From Ornithinimicrobium humiphilum (GTDB taxonomy: Bacteria; Actinomycetota; Actinomycetes; Actinomycetales; Dermatophilaceae), in the NCBI RefSeq assembly GCF_006716885.1, contig NZ_VFPU01000001.1:124001-188000 (forward strand): a DNA stretch of 64,000 bases, given 5' to 3'. Each line of letters starts with the position of its first letter. Position 1 is the first letter of the stretch. Shown here piece after piece: positions 39,253 to 48,080 of this stretch. Both the position numbers and the translations under genes were made by a program. Below the pieces are notes generated by a model. It was not told the DNA's origin, did no database searches, and saw only the letters and a program-made list of their open reading frames with translations.

Positions 39253-39926
39253 GCCTCGCCGAGCCGCTCGCCAGCGCCGGCGGCGCCCTCCTCGCAGGCG
39301 TCTTCGGGCAGGTGGCCCGCCTGCGCGGCACCCGGGCGCTCCACGCCGTCGGGGTATGCGGTGCCGGCTCGCTGACCGTGGAGCCCGGCCCGCCCAGCGG
39401 GGTCGTGCTGCTCGACGACCCCGGCCCGCACCCCTGCCTGCTGCGCTGGTCGCGCTCGGTCGGGCGCGAGCGCGGCCGTGACGTCGAGGGCCTGGCGCTG
39501 CGCGTCGAGGGACCGGCCGCCGGTGACGTGCTGCTGTCGTCGACCGGCACCGGCGTCGTCGGGCGGCACCTCCTCGTCGCGCGCCGCCACGACCACCACG
39601 GGCCGCTGACGACGCTGCTGCCCCTCTCGACGGCCCGCGGGCCCCTGCTGCTGCGGCTCGACCCCACGACGCCGGGCGGGGACGCGCCCGACGAGCCGCC
39701 CACGGCATACCGGCTGATGGTCGCGGCCCCCGGCCGCCCGTGGCACGAGCGGGGCGCGCTGACGATCACCTGGACCCGTCGGGACTGCACCCGCCGGCAC
39801 GACCCCGTCGGGCACCCGCCCGCCGGAGCCTGGACGCACCCCCTGCTGGCGCGTCTGCGCGACCCCTCCTACGCCGCGTCCCAGCAGGTCGCGGCCACCC
39901 CCGAGACCCCCGAGGAGACCCCATGA
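39249..39926 (+). CDS. Uncharacterised protein resembling the catalase-superfamily barrel
   Basis: A 225-residue protein with GTG start overlapping the dehydrogenase stop. RWSRSVGRERGRDVEGLALRV, GDVLLSSTGTGVVGRHLL and LTTLLPLSTARGPLLLRL have the order of the catalase-like beta-barrel (R-x-S-x-x-x-G ... D-x-x-G-x-A-h-R), but the catalytic His and the proximal heme Tyr of true catalases are not evident, so heme binding is doubtful. Similar actinobacterial proteins are often given loose names such as phosphodiesterase. Function unknown; context suggests redox stress. Confidence 0.55.
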   Translation: MSLAEPLASAGGALLAGVFGQVARLRGTRALHAVGVCGAGSLTVEPGPPSGVVLLDDPGPHPCLLRWSRSVGRERGRDVEGLALRVEGPAAGDVLLSSTGTGVVGRHLLVARRHDHHGPLTTLLPLSTARGPLLLRLDPTTPGGDAPDEPPTAYRLMVAAPGRPWHERGALTITWTRRDCTRRHDPVGHPPAGAWTHPLLARLRDPSYAASQQVAATPETPEETP

Positions 39927-40456
39927 CCGAGGTCCACGACACCCACCCGAACGACCCCGTGACCGTGACCGACGACCCCGCCGAGGTCGCCAAGGTCACC
40001 GAGCTCATCGACAGCATGGACGTCGCGATGGTGACGACCGAGGACGCCACCTCGCCGGGCCGGCTGACCAGCCGGCCGCTGTCTACCCAGCGGGCCGAGG
40101 AGGGCGGTGACGTGCTCTTCCTCGTCCGCGACGGCAGCCCCCTCGTGCGCGACGTCGAGGCCAACCCCTCGGTCAACGTCGCCTATGCCTCCACGAAGGC
40201 CTGGGTCTCCCTGGCCGGCACGGCGACCGTCGTGCGCGACCGCACCCTCGTCGAGCAGCTGTGGAGCAAGGGCGCCAGCGCCTTCATGGAGGGCGGCCCG
40301 GACAACCCCGACAACGTCGTGCTCCGCGTCAGCGGCGACACCGCGGAGTACTGGGGCGGAGGCTCGCTCGTCGGGACCGTGGTGAGCACGGTCAGGGCGA
40401 TCGCCGGTCGTCAGGACGACGAGGACGCGGGCCCCACGGTGGTCGAGCTGCCCTGA
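39923..40456 (+). CDS. Pyridoxamine 5'-phosphate oxidase-like general stress protein
   Basis: A 177-residue split-barrel flavin-binding protein of the general stress protein 26 type: VAMVTTEDATSPGRLTSRPL, GDVLFLVRDGSPLVRDV, VNVAYASTKAWVSLAGTATV and an acidic end. Homologues bind FMN, FAD or F420; the enzyme reaction is usually unknown. ATG 39923 overlaps the preceding stop. The 3' end overlaps the convergent SDR gene by 46 bases. Confidence 0.8.
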   Translation: MTEVHDTHPNDPVTVTDDPAEVAKVTELIDSMDVAMVTTEDATSPGRLTSRPLSTQRAEEGGDVLFLVRDGSPLVRDVEANPSVNVAYASTKAWVSLAGTATVVRDRTLVEQLWSKGASAFMEGGPDNPDNVVLRVSGDTAEYWGGGSLVGTVVSTVRAIAGRQDDEDAGPTVVELP

Positions 40457-41430
40457 GACGACCGCTGGTTGAGCCGCCGCGCGGCGCGCCGGCCGAGCAC
40501 GGTCAGCGCACCCACGACCCCCGTGTCGAGCCCCGCGGCGGCCTCCCGGCCGGGCCGCGCCTCGCTCTGGTCGGGGGTCCCCGGGGCCGAGGGCAGCAGG
40601 CGGTTCATCACCCCGACCAGGCGCACCGTGGTGGCGGGCATCAGCCCGTGCACCCGGGTGCCGACCAGCGTCATCGGGCTCAGCTGCAGCACCGGGCGGC
40701 CGGCGAGCGTGGCGCGGACCATCTTGCGCGCCGCGCGACGCGCGTCCATCGAGACGAGGGGGATCGAGGCGCCCGGCGCGAACCAGGCGTACTCCGCCTC
40801 GCGGTCGCCGGTGAAGAGCGCCTGCTCCGGTGAGCCGGTCCGCATCAGGCCGGGGACGAGAGTGGTCGCCGTGACCCCGGTGCCGGCCAGCTCGGCCGCC
40901 AGCGCCTCGGTGAAGCCGACGGCGCCGAACTTGGCGGTGACGTAGGGCAGCAGGTGCGGTGAGGGCACCTTGCCGCCGATGCTCGTCACGACGCCGATGC
41001 GGCCGTGCCCGCGCTCGCGCATGCCCGGCAGCACCGCCCACGCCGTGTTGACCGGGCCCATGAGCATGACGCCGACCGCCCTGTCGAAGTGCTCCAGCGT
41101 CATCGTCTCGGCCGGGCCGACCTGGATGATGCCGGCGACGTGGACGAGCACCTCGATCGGCCCCAGGTCGCGCTCGACGTCCGCCACGACGGCGTCCACG
41201 GAGTCGCGGTCCGTGACGTCGCCACGGTAGGGGCGCACCCGACCGGCCCGGACCCCGCTCGCCTCTCGGGCGCGCTCCTCGGCCAGGCGGGCACCCTCGG
41301 TCGTCTCCTCGAGGTCCCGGGCGAAGATCGCGACGTCGTGGCCGAGCTCGGCGAGCTCGGTGGCGACGAGGAGGCCGAGGCCGCGGGAGCCTCCGGCGAC
41401 GAGGGCGACGGGGCGTGCGCTGAAGTCCAT
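40411..41430 (-). CDS. Short-chain dehydrogenase/reductase with C-terminal extension
   Basis: A 339-residue SDR: ALVAGGSRGLGLLVATEL binds NAD(P); VHVAGIIQVGPAE replaces the usual NNAG; GVVTSIGGKVPSPHLLPY and TAKFGAVGFTE give Ser, Tyr and Lys of the active site. About 100 residues follow the core, ending in a Ser-rich tail, as in SDRs that act on hydrophobic substrates. TAGGTT, which overlaps the stop codon of the gene upstream, ends six bases before ATG 41430, so it can be transcribed alone although it follows the carotenoid operon. Confidence 0.87.
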   Translation of the reverse strand: MDFSARPVALVAGGSRGLGLLVATELAELGHDVAIFARDLEETTEGARLAEERAREASGVRAGRVRPYRGDVTDRDSVDAVVADVERDLGPIEVLVHVAGIIQVGPAETMTLEHFDRAVGVMLMGPVNTAWAVLPGMRERGHGRIGVVTSIGGKVPSPHLLPYVTAKFGAVGFTEALAAELAGTGVTATTLVPGLMRTGSPEQALFTGDREAEYAWFAPGASIPLVSMDARRAARKMVRATLAGRPVLQLSPMTLVGTRVHGLMPATTVRLVGVMNRLLPSAPGTPDQSEARPGREAAAGLDTGVVGALTVLGRRAARRLNQRSSQGSSTTVGPASSSS

Positions 41431-41436
41431 GGGCCG

Positions 41437-41442
41437 AACCTA
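41437..41442 (-). promoter_or_regulatory. -10 box TAGGTT, leaderless SDR gene
   Basis: TAGGTT on the minus strand ends six bases before ATG 41430. Its TAG is also the stop codon of the CDP-alcohol phosphatidyltransferase gene. Confidence 0.5.
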
Positions 41443-42117
41443 GGAGGTCGAGCGCCGCGGCGCGACCGCAGCGCGTTCCAGCCAGCGCACGTCGACGGCG
41501 AAGGACCAGGTGACGAGGGCGACCGCGAGGGCGACTGCGACCTGCACCGCGGCCTCGGGCCAGAAGGGCGCGCCCGCGATGGCCAGCGTGCCCGTCAGGG
41601 TGCCGCCCGCGAGCTTGCGGCGCACGCTGTGCGGCAGGGTGCGCCGCCAGGCCGGCCGGACGGTCTGCACGAGCACGAAGAGCGGCCAGAGCAGGCCGCC
41701 CAGCAGCGCCCAGGGAGCGCCGGGGACGTGGACGAGCGACAGGACCAGCACGAGCACCCCGTCCGCGCCGGAGTCGAAGAGCGCGCCGCGCTCGCTGACG
41801 GTGCCGGTGCGCCGGGCCACCCAGCCGTCCACGCCGTCCAGCGCCCAGCCGGCGATGCACAGCCAGACGACCGGCCAGGTGCGTGCGGGCTCGCCGGCGA
41901 CGAGGGCCGCCACCACCAGCCCGCCGGCGACGAGGATCAGCAGGCCCCGGAAGCCGGTGACGAGGTCGGCCGGCGTCGGCGGTGCGAACCACGTGGTGGT
42001 CGAAGCGGTCACGGCAGGGGCGGCGGCGCGGGCCATACCGGTGCTACGTCCGGCGCGGCCCTCCGGGATGGCGGTCACGCGCGGCGACCGCCGGGGGGAG
42101 CCGGGCCGGGTCGTCAC
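41440..42117 (-). CDS. CDP-alcohol phosphatidyltransferase family membrane protein
   Basis: About 225 residues, with four to six membrane spans. WALDGVDGWVARRTG followed by GALFDSGADG is the family signature D-G-x2-A-R-x8-G-x3-D-x3-D: DGVDGWVAR...GALFDSGAD. Members join a CDP-alcohol to an alcohol such as inositol phosphate or glycerol phosphate. It is the last gene of the carotenoid operon, where such an enzyme is unexpected. The GTG at 42117 overlaps the idi stop; ATG 42036 (198 residues) and GTG 42078 are alternatives, and the first 27 residues are Arg/Pro-rich and poorly conserved-looking. Confidence 0.78.
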   Translation of the reverse strand: MTTRPGSPRRSPRVTAIPEGRAGRSTGMARAAAPAVTASTTTWFAPPTPADLVTGFRGLLILVAGGLVVAALVAGEPARTWPVVWLCIAGWALDGVDGWVARRTGTVSERGALFDSGADGVLVLVLSLVHVPGAPWALLGGLLWPLFVLVQTVRPAWRRTLPHSVRRKLAGGTLTGTLAIAGAPFWPEAAVQVAVALAVALVTWSFAVDVRWLERAAVAPRRSTS

Positions 42118-42683
42118 GCCTGGCGCTGCTCCAGCTCGGTCAGCTGCTCGCGCAGCCACGGGCTCAGCGCCCACGGAGCGGCCGTGGCCGCGTCGCGCAG
42201 CTGCTCGGGGGTGACCCAGACCAGCTCCATCACCTCGTCCGGGTCCGGCACCGGGAGCTGCGAGGTCCGCGCGGTGAAGACCGGGCAGACCTCGTTCTCG
42301 ACCACCCCGGCGGCGTCGACCGCGCGATAGCGGAAGTCCGGCAGCAGCGGCTGCACGTCGGTGATCTCCACCCCCAGCTCGGTGCGCGCGTGCCGGCGGA
42401 TCGCGTCGAGCACGTCCTCGCCCGGTCGCGGGTGGCCGCAGAAGGCGTTGGTCCACACCCCCGGCCAGGTGCGCTTGGCCAGCGCCCGGCGCGTCAGCAG
42501 GACCCGGCCCTCCTCGTCGGAGAGATGGCAGGAGAACGCCAGGTGCAGCGGGGTGTCGGTGGAGTGGACGGTGGCCCGGGGGGCGGTGCCGATCGGCATG
42601 CCCTGCTCGTCGAGCAGGACGACCTCGTCGGGCACCTCGGTGGCGGTGTCGGCTGTGGGCGGGTGGAAGCTCGCGGTGGTCAT
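42114..42683 (-). CDS. idi: Isopentenyl-diphosphate delta-isomerase, type 1
   Basis: A 189-residue Nudix-fold isomerase that turns IPP into DMAPP, the starter for prenyl chain synthesis. The catalytic Cys is in WTNAFCGHPRPGED, the Nudix-like helix is RRHARTELGVEI, and the acidic active-site residue is in VENEVCPVF. It feeds crtE in the same operon. ATG 42683 overlaps the stop codon of the glycosyltransferase gene upstream. Confidence 0.93.
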   Translation of the reverse strand: MTTASFHPPTADTATEVPDEVVLLDEQGMPIGTAPRATVHSTDTPLHLAFSCHLSDEEGRVLLTRRALAKRTWPGVWTNAFCGHPRPGEDVLDAIRRHARTELGVEITDVQPLLPDFRYRAVDAAGVVENEVCPVFTARTSQLPVPDPDEVMELVWVTPEQLRDAATAAPWALSPWLREQLTELEQRQA

Positions 42684-43438
42684 GTCGTCTCTCGTTCAGG
42701 GGTATGGCGTGCGGCGGGAGCCAGGCGCGCGGCCCAGCGCTCCCAGGGAGGGGCGTCCGCCCAGTTGACGGACAAGGTGCGGAAGGCCCGGCGCATCCGG
42801 CGGCGCCACTGGCGTCCGCCGCGGAGCGAGCGGGCGGAGACGCCGACGGACAGCCCGGGGACGAGCGCGATCCGCGCCCGGGGCCCGAGCACGAGGGCCA
42901 GGTCCATGTCGTCGTGCAGCTCGGGGTCGTCACGGTGCACCCGCGGCGAGGCCAGCTCCCAGGCCGAGCGGCGCAGCGCCATCGAGGAGCCCCACAGGAC
43001 GTGGTGGCCGGCGGCGAGGAAGCCGAGGGCGTAGTAGCTGCCGAGGTAGAGCAGCGCCAGGAGCGTGCGCGCCACGGGCGGGCTGTCGGCGAACGTGCCG
43101 GCCCCGGTGACGGCCACGGCGTCCGGCCGCTCGTCGAGGGCCCGGACGACCCGCTCCACCCAGTCCGTGGGCGGCAGGGAGTCGGCGTCCAGCCGGGCCA
43201 CGACCGCGCAGGCGGCGGCGTCATACCCGGTCGCCGCGGCGGCGGGGATGCCGACGCGCGGCTCGGGCACGACACGGGCCCCGAAGGAGCGGGCCACCGC
43301 GGCCGAGTCGTCGGTCGAGGCGTTGTCGACCACGACGACCTCCGCCGGCGGCACCGTCTGCGCGGCCAGCGCCTCCAGGCAGCGCCGCAGGTGCTCGGCG
43401 TCGTCGCGCACCGGGATGACCACGCTGACGTCAGTCAT
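42680..43438 (-). CDS. crtX: Glycosyltransferase family 2, probable carotenoid glycosyltransferase
   Basis: A 252-residue GT-A enzyme: VSVVIPVRDDAEHLRRCLEA, VVVDNASTDDSA, VARLDADSLPPTDWV (DxD) and LHDDMDLALVL. C50-carotenoid operons of Micrococcales, such as that for sarcinaxanthin in Micrococcus luteus, end with a GT2 gene named crtX that glycosylates the pigment; the same role is inferred here from position. It could instead act on lipid or wall substrates. Overlaps the upstream gene by 8 bases and idi by 4. Confidence 0.7.
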   Translation of the reverse strand: MTDVSVVIPVRDDAEHLRRCLEALAAQTVPPAEVVVVDNASTDDSAAVARSFGARVVPEPRVGIPAAAATGYDAAACAVVARLDADSLPPTDWVERVVRALDERPDAVAVTGAGTFADSPPVARTLLALLYLGSYYALGFLAAGHHVLWGSSMALRRSAWELASPRVHRDDPELHDDMDLALVLGPRARIALVPGLSVGVSARSLRGGRQWRRRMRRAFRTLSVNWADAPPWERWAARLAPAARHTPERETT

Positions 43439-43991
43439 CGCGCCCCCGTCCGGCGACCAGGGCCAGCCCGGCCACGAAGGAGCCGGCGGTGCCGCAGACG
43501 AGGTCGCCGATCGTGTCGTCGTAGCCGACCTGGATGCTGTCGTCGAGGACGGTGTGGCCGAACCACTCCCCGGCCTCCCAGATCACCGCGAGGAGCGCGC
43601 CGACGGCGGCGGTGACGAGGACCAGCCCGGCGGCGGGCAGCGTCACCGGGAGCTGGCGCGCCCGCTGCAGGAGCACCACCGCCGCGGCGGCCAGCAGGCC
43701 GTTGGCGACGGCGTGCACGACGATGTCGAGCCACGGGACGGCGACGTACCAGTCGAGGACCGCGCTCCAGCCCCCGAGGACCAGCGTCGCCCCGGTCGCG
43801 GCCTGCAGCCAGCCCGGCAGCCGCCCGACCCGGGGCAGGACCAGGCCGAGCAGCACCAGCGCGAAGAGCGCGACCGTCACGCCGTCGCGCCAGAAGGCGA
43901 CGACGAAGGAGGTCAGGCCGGCGACGGCGACGAGGTCGGTCGCGACCCTCGCCCACCGCGGGCCGGGGACGGAGAGCAGGTCAGGAGGCAA
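43431..43991 (-). CDS. DUF2238-like integral membrane protein
   Basis: A 186-residue protein with about five or six spans. The conserved end of the family is visible: EWFGHTVLDDSIQVGYDDTI followed by GDLVCGTAGSFVAGL. No enzymatic role is known for DUF2238. Its embedding between crtEb and crtX with 11- and 8-base overlaps makes a role in pigment synthesis, placement or transport likely, but this is inference. Confidence 0.65.
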   Translation of the reverse strand: MPPDLLSVPGPRWARVATDLVAVAGLTSFVVAFWRDGVTVALFALVLLGLVLPRVGRLPGWLQAATGATLVLGGWSAVLDWYVAVPWLDIVVHAVANGLLAAAAVVLLQRARQLPVTLPAAGLVLVTAAVGALLAVIWEAGEWFGHTVLDDSIQVGYDDTIGDLVCGTAGSFVAGLALVAGRGRDD

Positions 43992-44889
43992 GGGTCATCC
44001 AGATGAACAGCTGCGTGACGAGGAAGCCGGTGACCAGGTTGAGCCACAGGAAGCGGCGCCACCCGGCGTTGGCCCGCTCGCAGTCGGCGTCGGAGAGCGA
44101 GAGGAAGGGGGCCACGCTGGCGGCGTAGGGGATCACGAGGAGCGCGGCGAGCGCCCCGGGCCAGCCGACCGGCAGCAGCAGGACCCCCGCGACCAGGTAG
44201 GCGACGAAGGCGGCCCGCACGGTCGTCGCGGCCCCGAGCACGGTCGCGATCGAGGAGATCCCGCCCTCCCGGTCGGCGATGATGTCCTGCACCGCGCCGA
44301 AGGCCTGCGAGGCCATGCCCCAGACGAAGAAGGCGGCCAGCGCCAGGAGGACCGGCGTCGTCAGCTCCGCGTCGGCGATCGCGAGCGCGAAGACCGCGGG
44401 GCTGACGAAGTGGGTGCTCGAGGTGACCGAGTCGAGGACCGGGCGCTCCTTGAAGCGCAGCCCCGGCGCGGAGTAGGCGATGACCGCGAAGACGCTGATC
44501 GCCAGCACGACCGTCGAGAAGACGTCGCCGAGCAGCACCAGCGCGACCACGAAGGGCAGGTTGGTCAGCGCCGCCGCCCACAGCGTCAGCCGGTGCCAGC
44601 GCCGCGAGAGCACGACGCCCTCGACGCCGCCCTTGCGCGGGTTGCGCAGGTCGGACTCGTAGTCGAAGACGTCGTTGACGCCGTACATGAGCAGGTTGTA
44701 GGGGATGAGGAACCACAGGGTCCCCAGCACCAGCGTCAGGGTGATCCCCCCGCCCGCCAGCAGGTATGCCGCGGCGAAGGGATAGGCGGTGTTGACCCAG
44801 CTCAGCGGGCGTGACGAGCCGACCAGCTGGCGCAGGGCGCCCGGTGCCGCGGGCGCCGGGGCCGTGGGGGTCTGTCCGGTCGTGGTCAC
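43981..44889 (-). CDS. crtEb: Lycopene elongase (UbiA prenyltransferase family)
   Basis: A 302-residue membrane prenyltransferase with about eight spans. The first Asp motif is NDVFDYESD and the second is VQDIIADREGG. In C50 pathways CrtEb adds two C5 units to lycopene, giving nonaflavuxanthin and then flavuxanthin. Its place directly after the two small cyclase genes matches the C. glutamicum order crtYe-crtYf-crtEb. GTG 44889 overlaps the crtYf stop. Confidence 0.9.
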   Translation of the reverse strand: MTTTGQTPTAPAPAAPGALRQLVGSSRPLSWVNTAYPFAAAYLLAGGGITLTLVLGTLWFLIPYNLLMYGVNDVFDYESDLRNPRKGGVEGVVLSRRWHRLTLWAAALTNLPFVVALVLLGDVFSTVVLAISVFAVIAYSAPGLRFKERPVLDSVTSSTHFVSPAVFALAIADAELTTPVLLALAAFFVWGMASQAFGAVQDIIADREGGISSIATVLGAATTVRAAFVAYLVAGVLLLPVGWPGALAALLVIPYAASVAPFLSLSDADCERANAGWRRFLWLNLVTGFLVTQLFIWMTLAS

Positions 44890-45197
44890 TCGCTCGTCTC
44901 CCTGGGGTGCAGCAGCTCCCGCAGCGCGGGGAGCAGCAGCCCGGCCGCCAGCGGCCAGGCGAGGTCCTCGAGCGGAGCGTGCCACAGGTGCACGCCGAGC
45001 AGCGAGCTCTCGTCGAAGCGGAACAGGTCGGAGATGATCATCAGGCTGTCGAAGACGACCGTCAGGACGAGCAGGACGGCGATCGTGATCGCCGTGGTCA
45101 GCCACCAGCGGGCCGGGAGCCGACGGGCGACGGCGACGCCGACGGCCACGGCGGCCGACAGCGCGACGAAGACCAGGGCCAGGCCGGCGTAGGTCAT
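44886..45197 (-). CDS. crtYf: C50 carotenoid cyclase subunit
   Basis: A 103-residue protein with three spans, starting MTYAGLALVFVALSAAVA, and with the P-x-E motif in WHAPLEDLAWPLAAG that carries the catalytic acid of this cyclase type. It works as a heterodimer with the neighbouring subunit to close the end rings of flavuxanthin. Sequence alone does not tell epsilon-cyclase (decaprenoxanthin) from gamma-cyclase (sarcinaxanthin). ATG 45197 overlaps the stop codon of crtYe. Confidence 0.85.
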   Translation of the reverse strand: MTYAGLALVFVALSAAVAVGVAVARRLPARWWLTTAITIAVLLVLTVVFDSLMIISDLFRFDESSLLGVHLWHAPLEDLAWPLAAGLLLPALRELLHPRETSE

Positions 45198-45553
45198 CGG
45201 GGGCCTCCCGTGGCCGCGGCGCGTCCGCCGCCCGCGGAGGCGCGGTCGAGCGCCAGACCCACCAGGCCGTGGAGCACGAGGGTGAGGTAGCAGAGGAAGG
45301 TGATGAAGAGCAGCTCCTCGAGCGGCAGCTCCGGGGCCAGCATGATGCCGGTCATCGCCTCGCTCTCGCCGCGGTGGTAGAAGCCGAGCGCGATCGCCGC
45401 GACGTCCCAGAGGAGGAAGAGGACGATGCCCGTCGCGAGCACCGCGGCGCTGCGCCGCGGGTCGCGCCACAGCACGAGCCGGAAGCGCGCGTCGAGCAGC
45501 GCCATGCACGCGGTCGCGCCCAGCAGGAACGCGCCGTAGAGGAGGGCGGTCAC
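45194..45553 (-). CDS. crtYe: C50 carotenoid cyclase subunit
   Basis: A 119-residue protein with three spans; LAPELPLEELLFITFLCYL contains the P-x-E-E motif. It is the upstream partner of the heterodimeric C50 cyclase, named by gene order. GTG 45553 overlaps the crtI stop codon. The last 20 residues are Gly/Ala-rich and outside the membrane part. Confidence 0.85.
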   Translation of the reverse strand: MTALLYGAFLLGATACMALLDARFRLVLWRDPRRSAAVLATGIVLFLLWDVAAIALGFYHRGESEAMTGIMLAPELPLEELLFITFLCYLTLVLHGLVGLALDRASAGGGRAAATGGPR

Positions 45554-47202
45554 CGCGGACCGACCGCCAGGTCCTCGGCCGGGCGGGCGGGCTCCGGGGA
45601 CGGCCCCGCGGAGGTGTCGCCGCGCAGGCGCTTGAGGACGAGCTCGGCGCTGATGAGGCACATCGGCAGCCCGATGCCCGGGATGGTGCTCGACCCGGCG
45701 TAGAGGAGGCCGTCGACCCGCTTGCTGACGTTGCCGGTGCGGAACATCGCGCTCTGCCGCAGGGTGTGGCCCGGGCCGAGCATGCCGCCCTGCCAGGCGG
45801 ACAGGTCGGCGGCGAAGTCGCCGGGACCGATGGTGCGGCGCACGACGACGCGCTCGGCCAGGTCGGGGACACCCGCCCAGTCGGCGACCTGCCGGATCGC
45901 GGCGTCCGCGACGGCCTCGACGGCGGCGTCGCCCTGCCCGTCGGCACCGCCGCGGCCGAGGCCCGGGTCGGCGGGGACGGGCACGAGGACGAAGAGGTTC
46001 TCGTGCCCCTCCGGCGCGACGGTGGGATCGGTGGCCGAGGGCTTGCAGACGTAGGCCGACGCGGGGTCCGGCACGCTGCCGGCGAAGATCGCGTCGAAGT
46101 TGGCCTTCCAGTCGCGCGTGAAGAAGAGCGAGTGGTGCGGCATCTCGGGCAGCTCGCCGCGCACGCCGAGCAGCACCAGGACGGCGCCGGGGCCCGACGT
46201 GCGACGGTCCCAGTAGGACTGCGGGTAGGTCTGCAGGTCCGGCGGGAGCAGGCGGGTCTCCAGGTGGTGCAGGTCGCCGGCGCCGACCACGAGGTCGGCG
46301 GCGTGGACGTGCTCCTGGCCCTCGCGGTCGCGCCAGCGCAGCCCGGTCGCCCGGGATCGTGGGCCGCGGCGGGGCCGTCGCCCGGCGGGGAGCTCCTCGG
46401 TCGTGATGCCCACGACCGTCGCCCCGGTGCGGATCCGGGCGCCGTGGTGCGCGGCCTGCCCGGCCACCGCCTCGATGAGGCGGGTGAAGCCGCCCTCGGG
46501 GTACATCACCCCGCCGGTGAGGTCGAGCCCGCTCATGAGGTGGTAGAGCGCCGGCACCCGCTCCGGGGAGGACCCGAGGAAGACGGCCGGATAGCCGAGG
46601 ATCTGGCGCAGCCGCCGGTCCGAGAACCGGGCACCGACGAAGTCCTGCAGCGAGCGTGTCAGCAGCGGCAGCAGGCGCGGCAGGCGCCGCAGCACGTCGG
46701 GCGAGGCGAGGCCGAGCGGGGAGGTGAAGCTCGTGTAGAGGAAGTGGCGCAGCGCCACGTCGTAGGCCTCCGACGAGGAGCTCAGGTAGTCGGCCAGCGC
46801 CCGGCCAGCACCCGGCTCGACGTCCTCGAAGGTCGCCAGGTTGGCGCCGGTGTCGGCGGTGATGTCGAGCGGGGACGGCGCCGGCGTGCCGGGGCGGTCG
46901 GCCTCGAAGAAGACCCGGTAGGCGGGGTCCAGCACCTCGAGCCGCAGCTGCTCCTCGACACTCGTCCCGAGCAGCCGGAAGAAGTGCTCGAAGACCTCCG
47001 GCATGAGGTACCACGACGGGCCGGTGTCGAAGCGGAAGCCGTCCACGGCCAGCGAGCCGGCACGGCCCCCGACGTCGTCGCGCTGCTCGAAGACCTCGAC
47101 GTCGTGGCCCTCGGCAGCCAGCAGGGCTGCGGTGGCCAGGCCGGCGATGCCACCCCCGATCACGGCGACCCGGCGGGGGCCGGACGCGGTGCGGGCGCTC
47201 AT
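45550..47202 (-). CDS. crtI: Phytoene desaturase
   Basis: A 550-residue FAD enzyme that desaturates phytoene to lycopene. N-terminal VAVIGGGIAGLATAALLAAE and DVGGRAGSLAVDGFRFDTGP bind FAD; the C-terminus has GLLYAGSSTIPGIGLPMCL, the CrtI signature. MYPEGGFTRLIEA is also typical. A basic insert near residue 285 (GRRPRRGPRSRATG) is unusual. ATG 47202 overlaps the crtB stop codon. Confidence 0.93.
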   Translation of the reverse strand: MSARTASGPRRVAVIGGGIAGLATAALLAAEGHDVEVFEQRDDVGGRAGSLAVDGFRFDTGPSWYLMPEVFEHFFRLLGTSVEEQLRLEVLDPAYRVFFEADRPGTPAPSPLDITADTGANLATFEDVEPGAGRALADYLSSSSEAYDVALRHFLYTSFTSPLGLASPDVLRRLPRLLPLLTRSLQDFVGARFSDRRLRQILGYPAVFLGSSPERVPALYHLMSGLDLTGGVMYPEGGFTRLIEAVAGQAAHHGARIRTGATVVGITTEELPAGRRPRRGPRSRATGLRWRDREGQEHVHAADLVVGAGDLHHLETRLLPPDLQTYPQSYWDRRTSGPGAVLVLLGVRGELPEMPHHSLFFTRDWKANFDAIFAGSVPDPASAYVCKPSATDPTVAPEGHENLFVLVPVPADPGLGRGGADGQGDAAVEAVADAAIRQVADWAGVPDLAERVVVRRTIGPGDFAADLSAWQGGMLGPGHTLRQSAMFRTGNVSKRVDGLLYAGSSTIPGIGLPMCLISAELVLKRLRGDTSAGPSPEPARPAEDLAVGPR

Positions 47203-48080
47203 CGGGTCGCCGCCAGGCTCTGGGCGACGATGCGGGCCTTGACGACGTCGGGGACGCGCACCCGGCGGCGGGCGATCTCTGCGGCCGGCGTGCGGTGCAG
47301 GCGGCGGGAGAGCTCGGCGAAGAGCCCGTGCGCGGCGTGCACGGCGCAGCGGCTGCTCGGCGGCAGCAGCGGGATGACCGCGGCCGCGGCGGCGAGGTCG
47401 GCGTCGATGTCGGCGAGCAGCAGGTCGCGCTCGCGGTCGGTGAAGGTGGTCAGGTCGACGCCGGGGAAGTAGGTGCGGCCCAGCAGCTCCTGGTCGTCGT
47501 GGAGGTCGCGCAGGAAGTTGACCTTCTGGAAGGCCGCGCCGAGGGCGCGCGCGCCCGGGGTGAGCGCGTCGTAGCGGTCCTGGTCGCCGTCGACGAAGAC
47601 GCGCAGGCACATCAGGCCGACGACCTCCGCCGAGCCGTAGAGGTAGCCCGAGAGGCTCTCGGGGTCGTGGACCTGCACCGACAGGTCGGCGCGCATGGAG
47701 TCGAAGAAGGGGTCGACCAGGTCCCGACCGATGCCGAACTCCTTCGCCGTGAGTGCGAAGGCGTGGACGACGAGGTTGGCGCTGCCGCCGCTCCCCATCG
47801 CCCGGTGGGTCTCCTCCTGCAGCCCGTCGAGGAGAAGGGACCGGCGCTCGCGGGACCACGGCTGGCGGGCGTCGTCCACGAGCTCGTCCGCGACGCGGAC
47901 GAGGGCGTAGATCGAGCGCACGTGCGTGCGGACCGGCTCGTGCAGCAGGCGGGTGGCCCACCCGAAGGAGGTGGAGTACTCCCCGATGACCACCGCCGCG
48001 CTGGCGCGGGCCGCCCGGTCGTAGGTGGACGTGCACGCCGGTGCCGAACCCTCGCCGCGAGGCGGGCGGACGAACATCAT
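47199..48080 (-). CDS. crtB: Phytoene synthase
   Basis: A 293-residue squalene/phytoene synthase that joins two GGPP to phytoene. RSIYALVRVADELVDD holds the first Asp-rich motif and GAAFQKVNFLRDLHDD the second; YGSAEVVGLMCL is the conserved central helix. ATG 48080 overlaps the crtE stop codon, and a second ATG follows at once. Confidence 0.93.
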   Translation of the reverse strand: MMFVRPPRGEGSAPACTSTYDRAARASAAVVIGEYSTSFGWATRLLHEPVRTHVRSIYALVRVADELVDDARQPWSRERRSLLLDGLQEETHRAMGSGGSANLVVHAFALTAKEFGIGRDLVDPFFDSMRADLSVQVHDPESLSGYLYGSAEVVGLMCLRVFVDGDQDRYDALTPGARALGAAFQKVNFLRDLHDDQELLGRTYFPGVDLTTFTDRERDLLLADIDADLAAAAAVIPLLPPSSRCAVHAAHGLFAELSRRLHRTPAAEIARRRVRVPDVVKARIVAQSLAATR

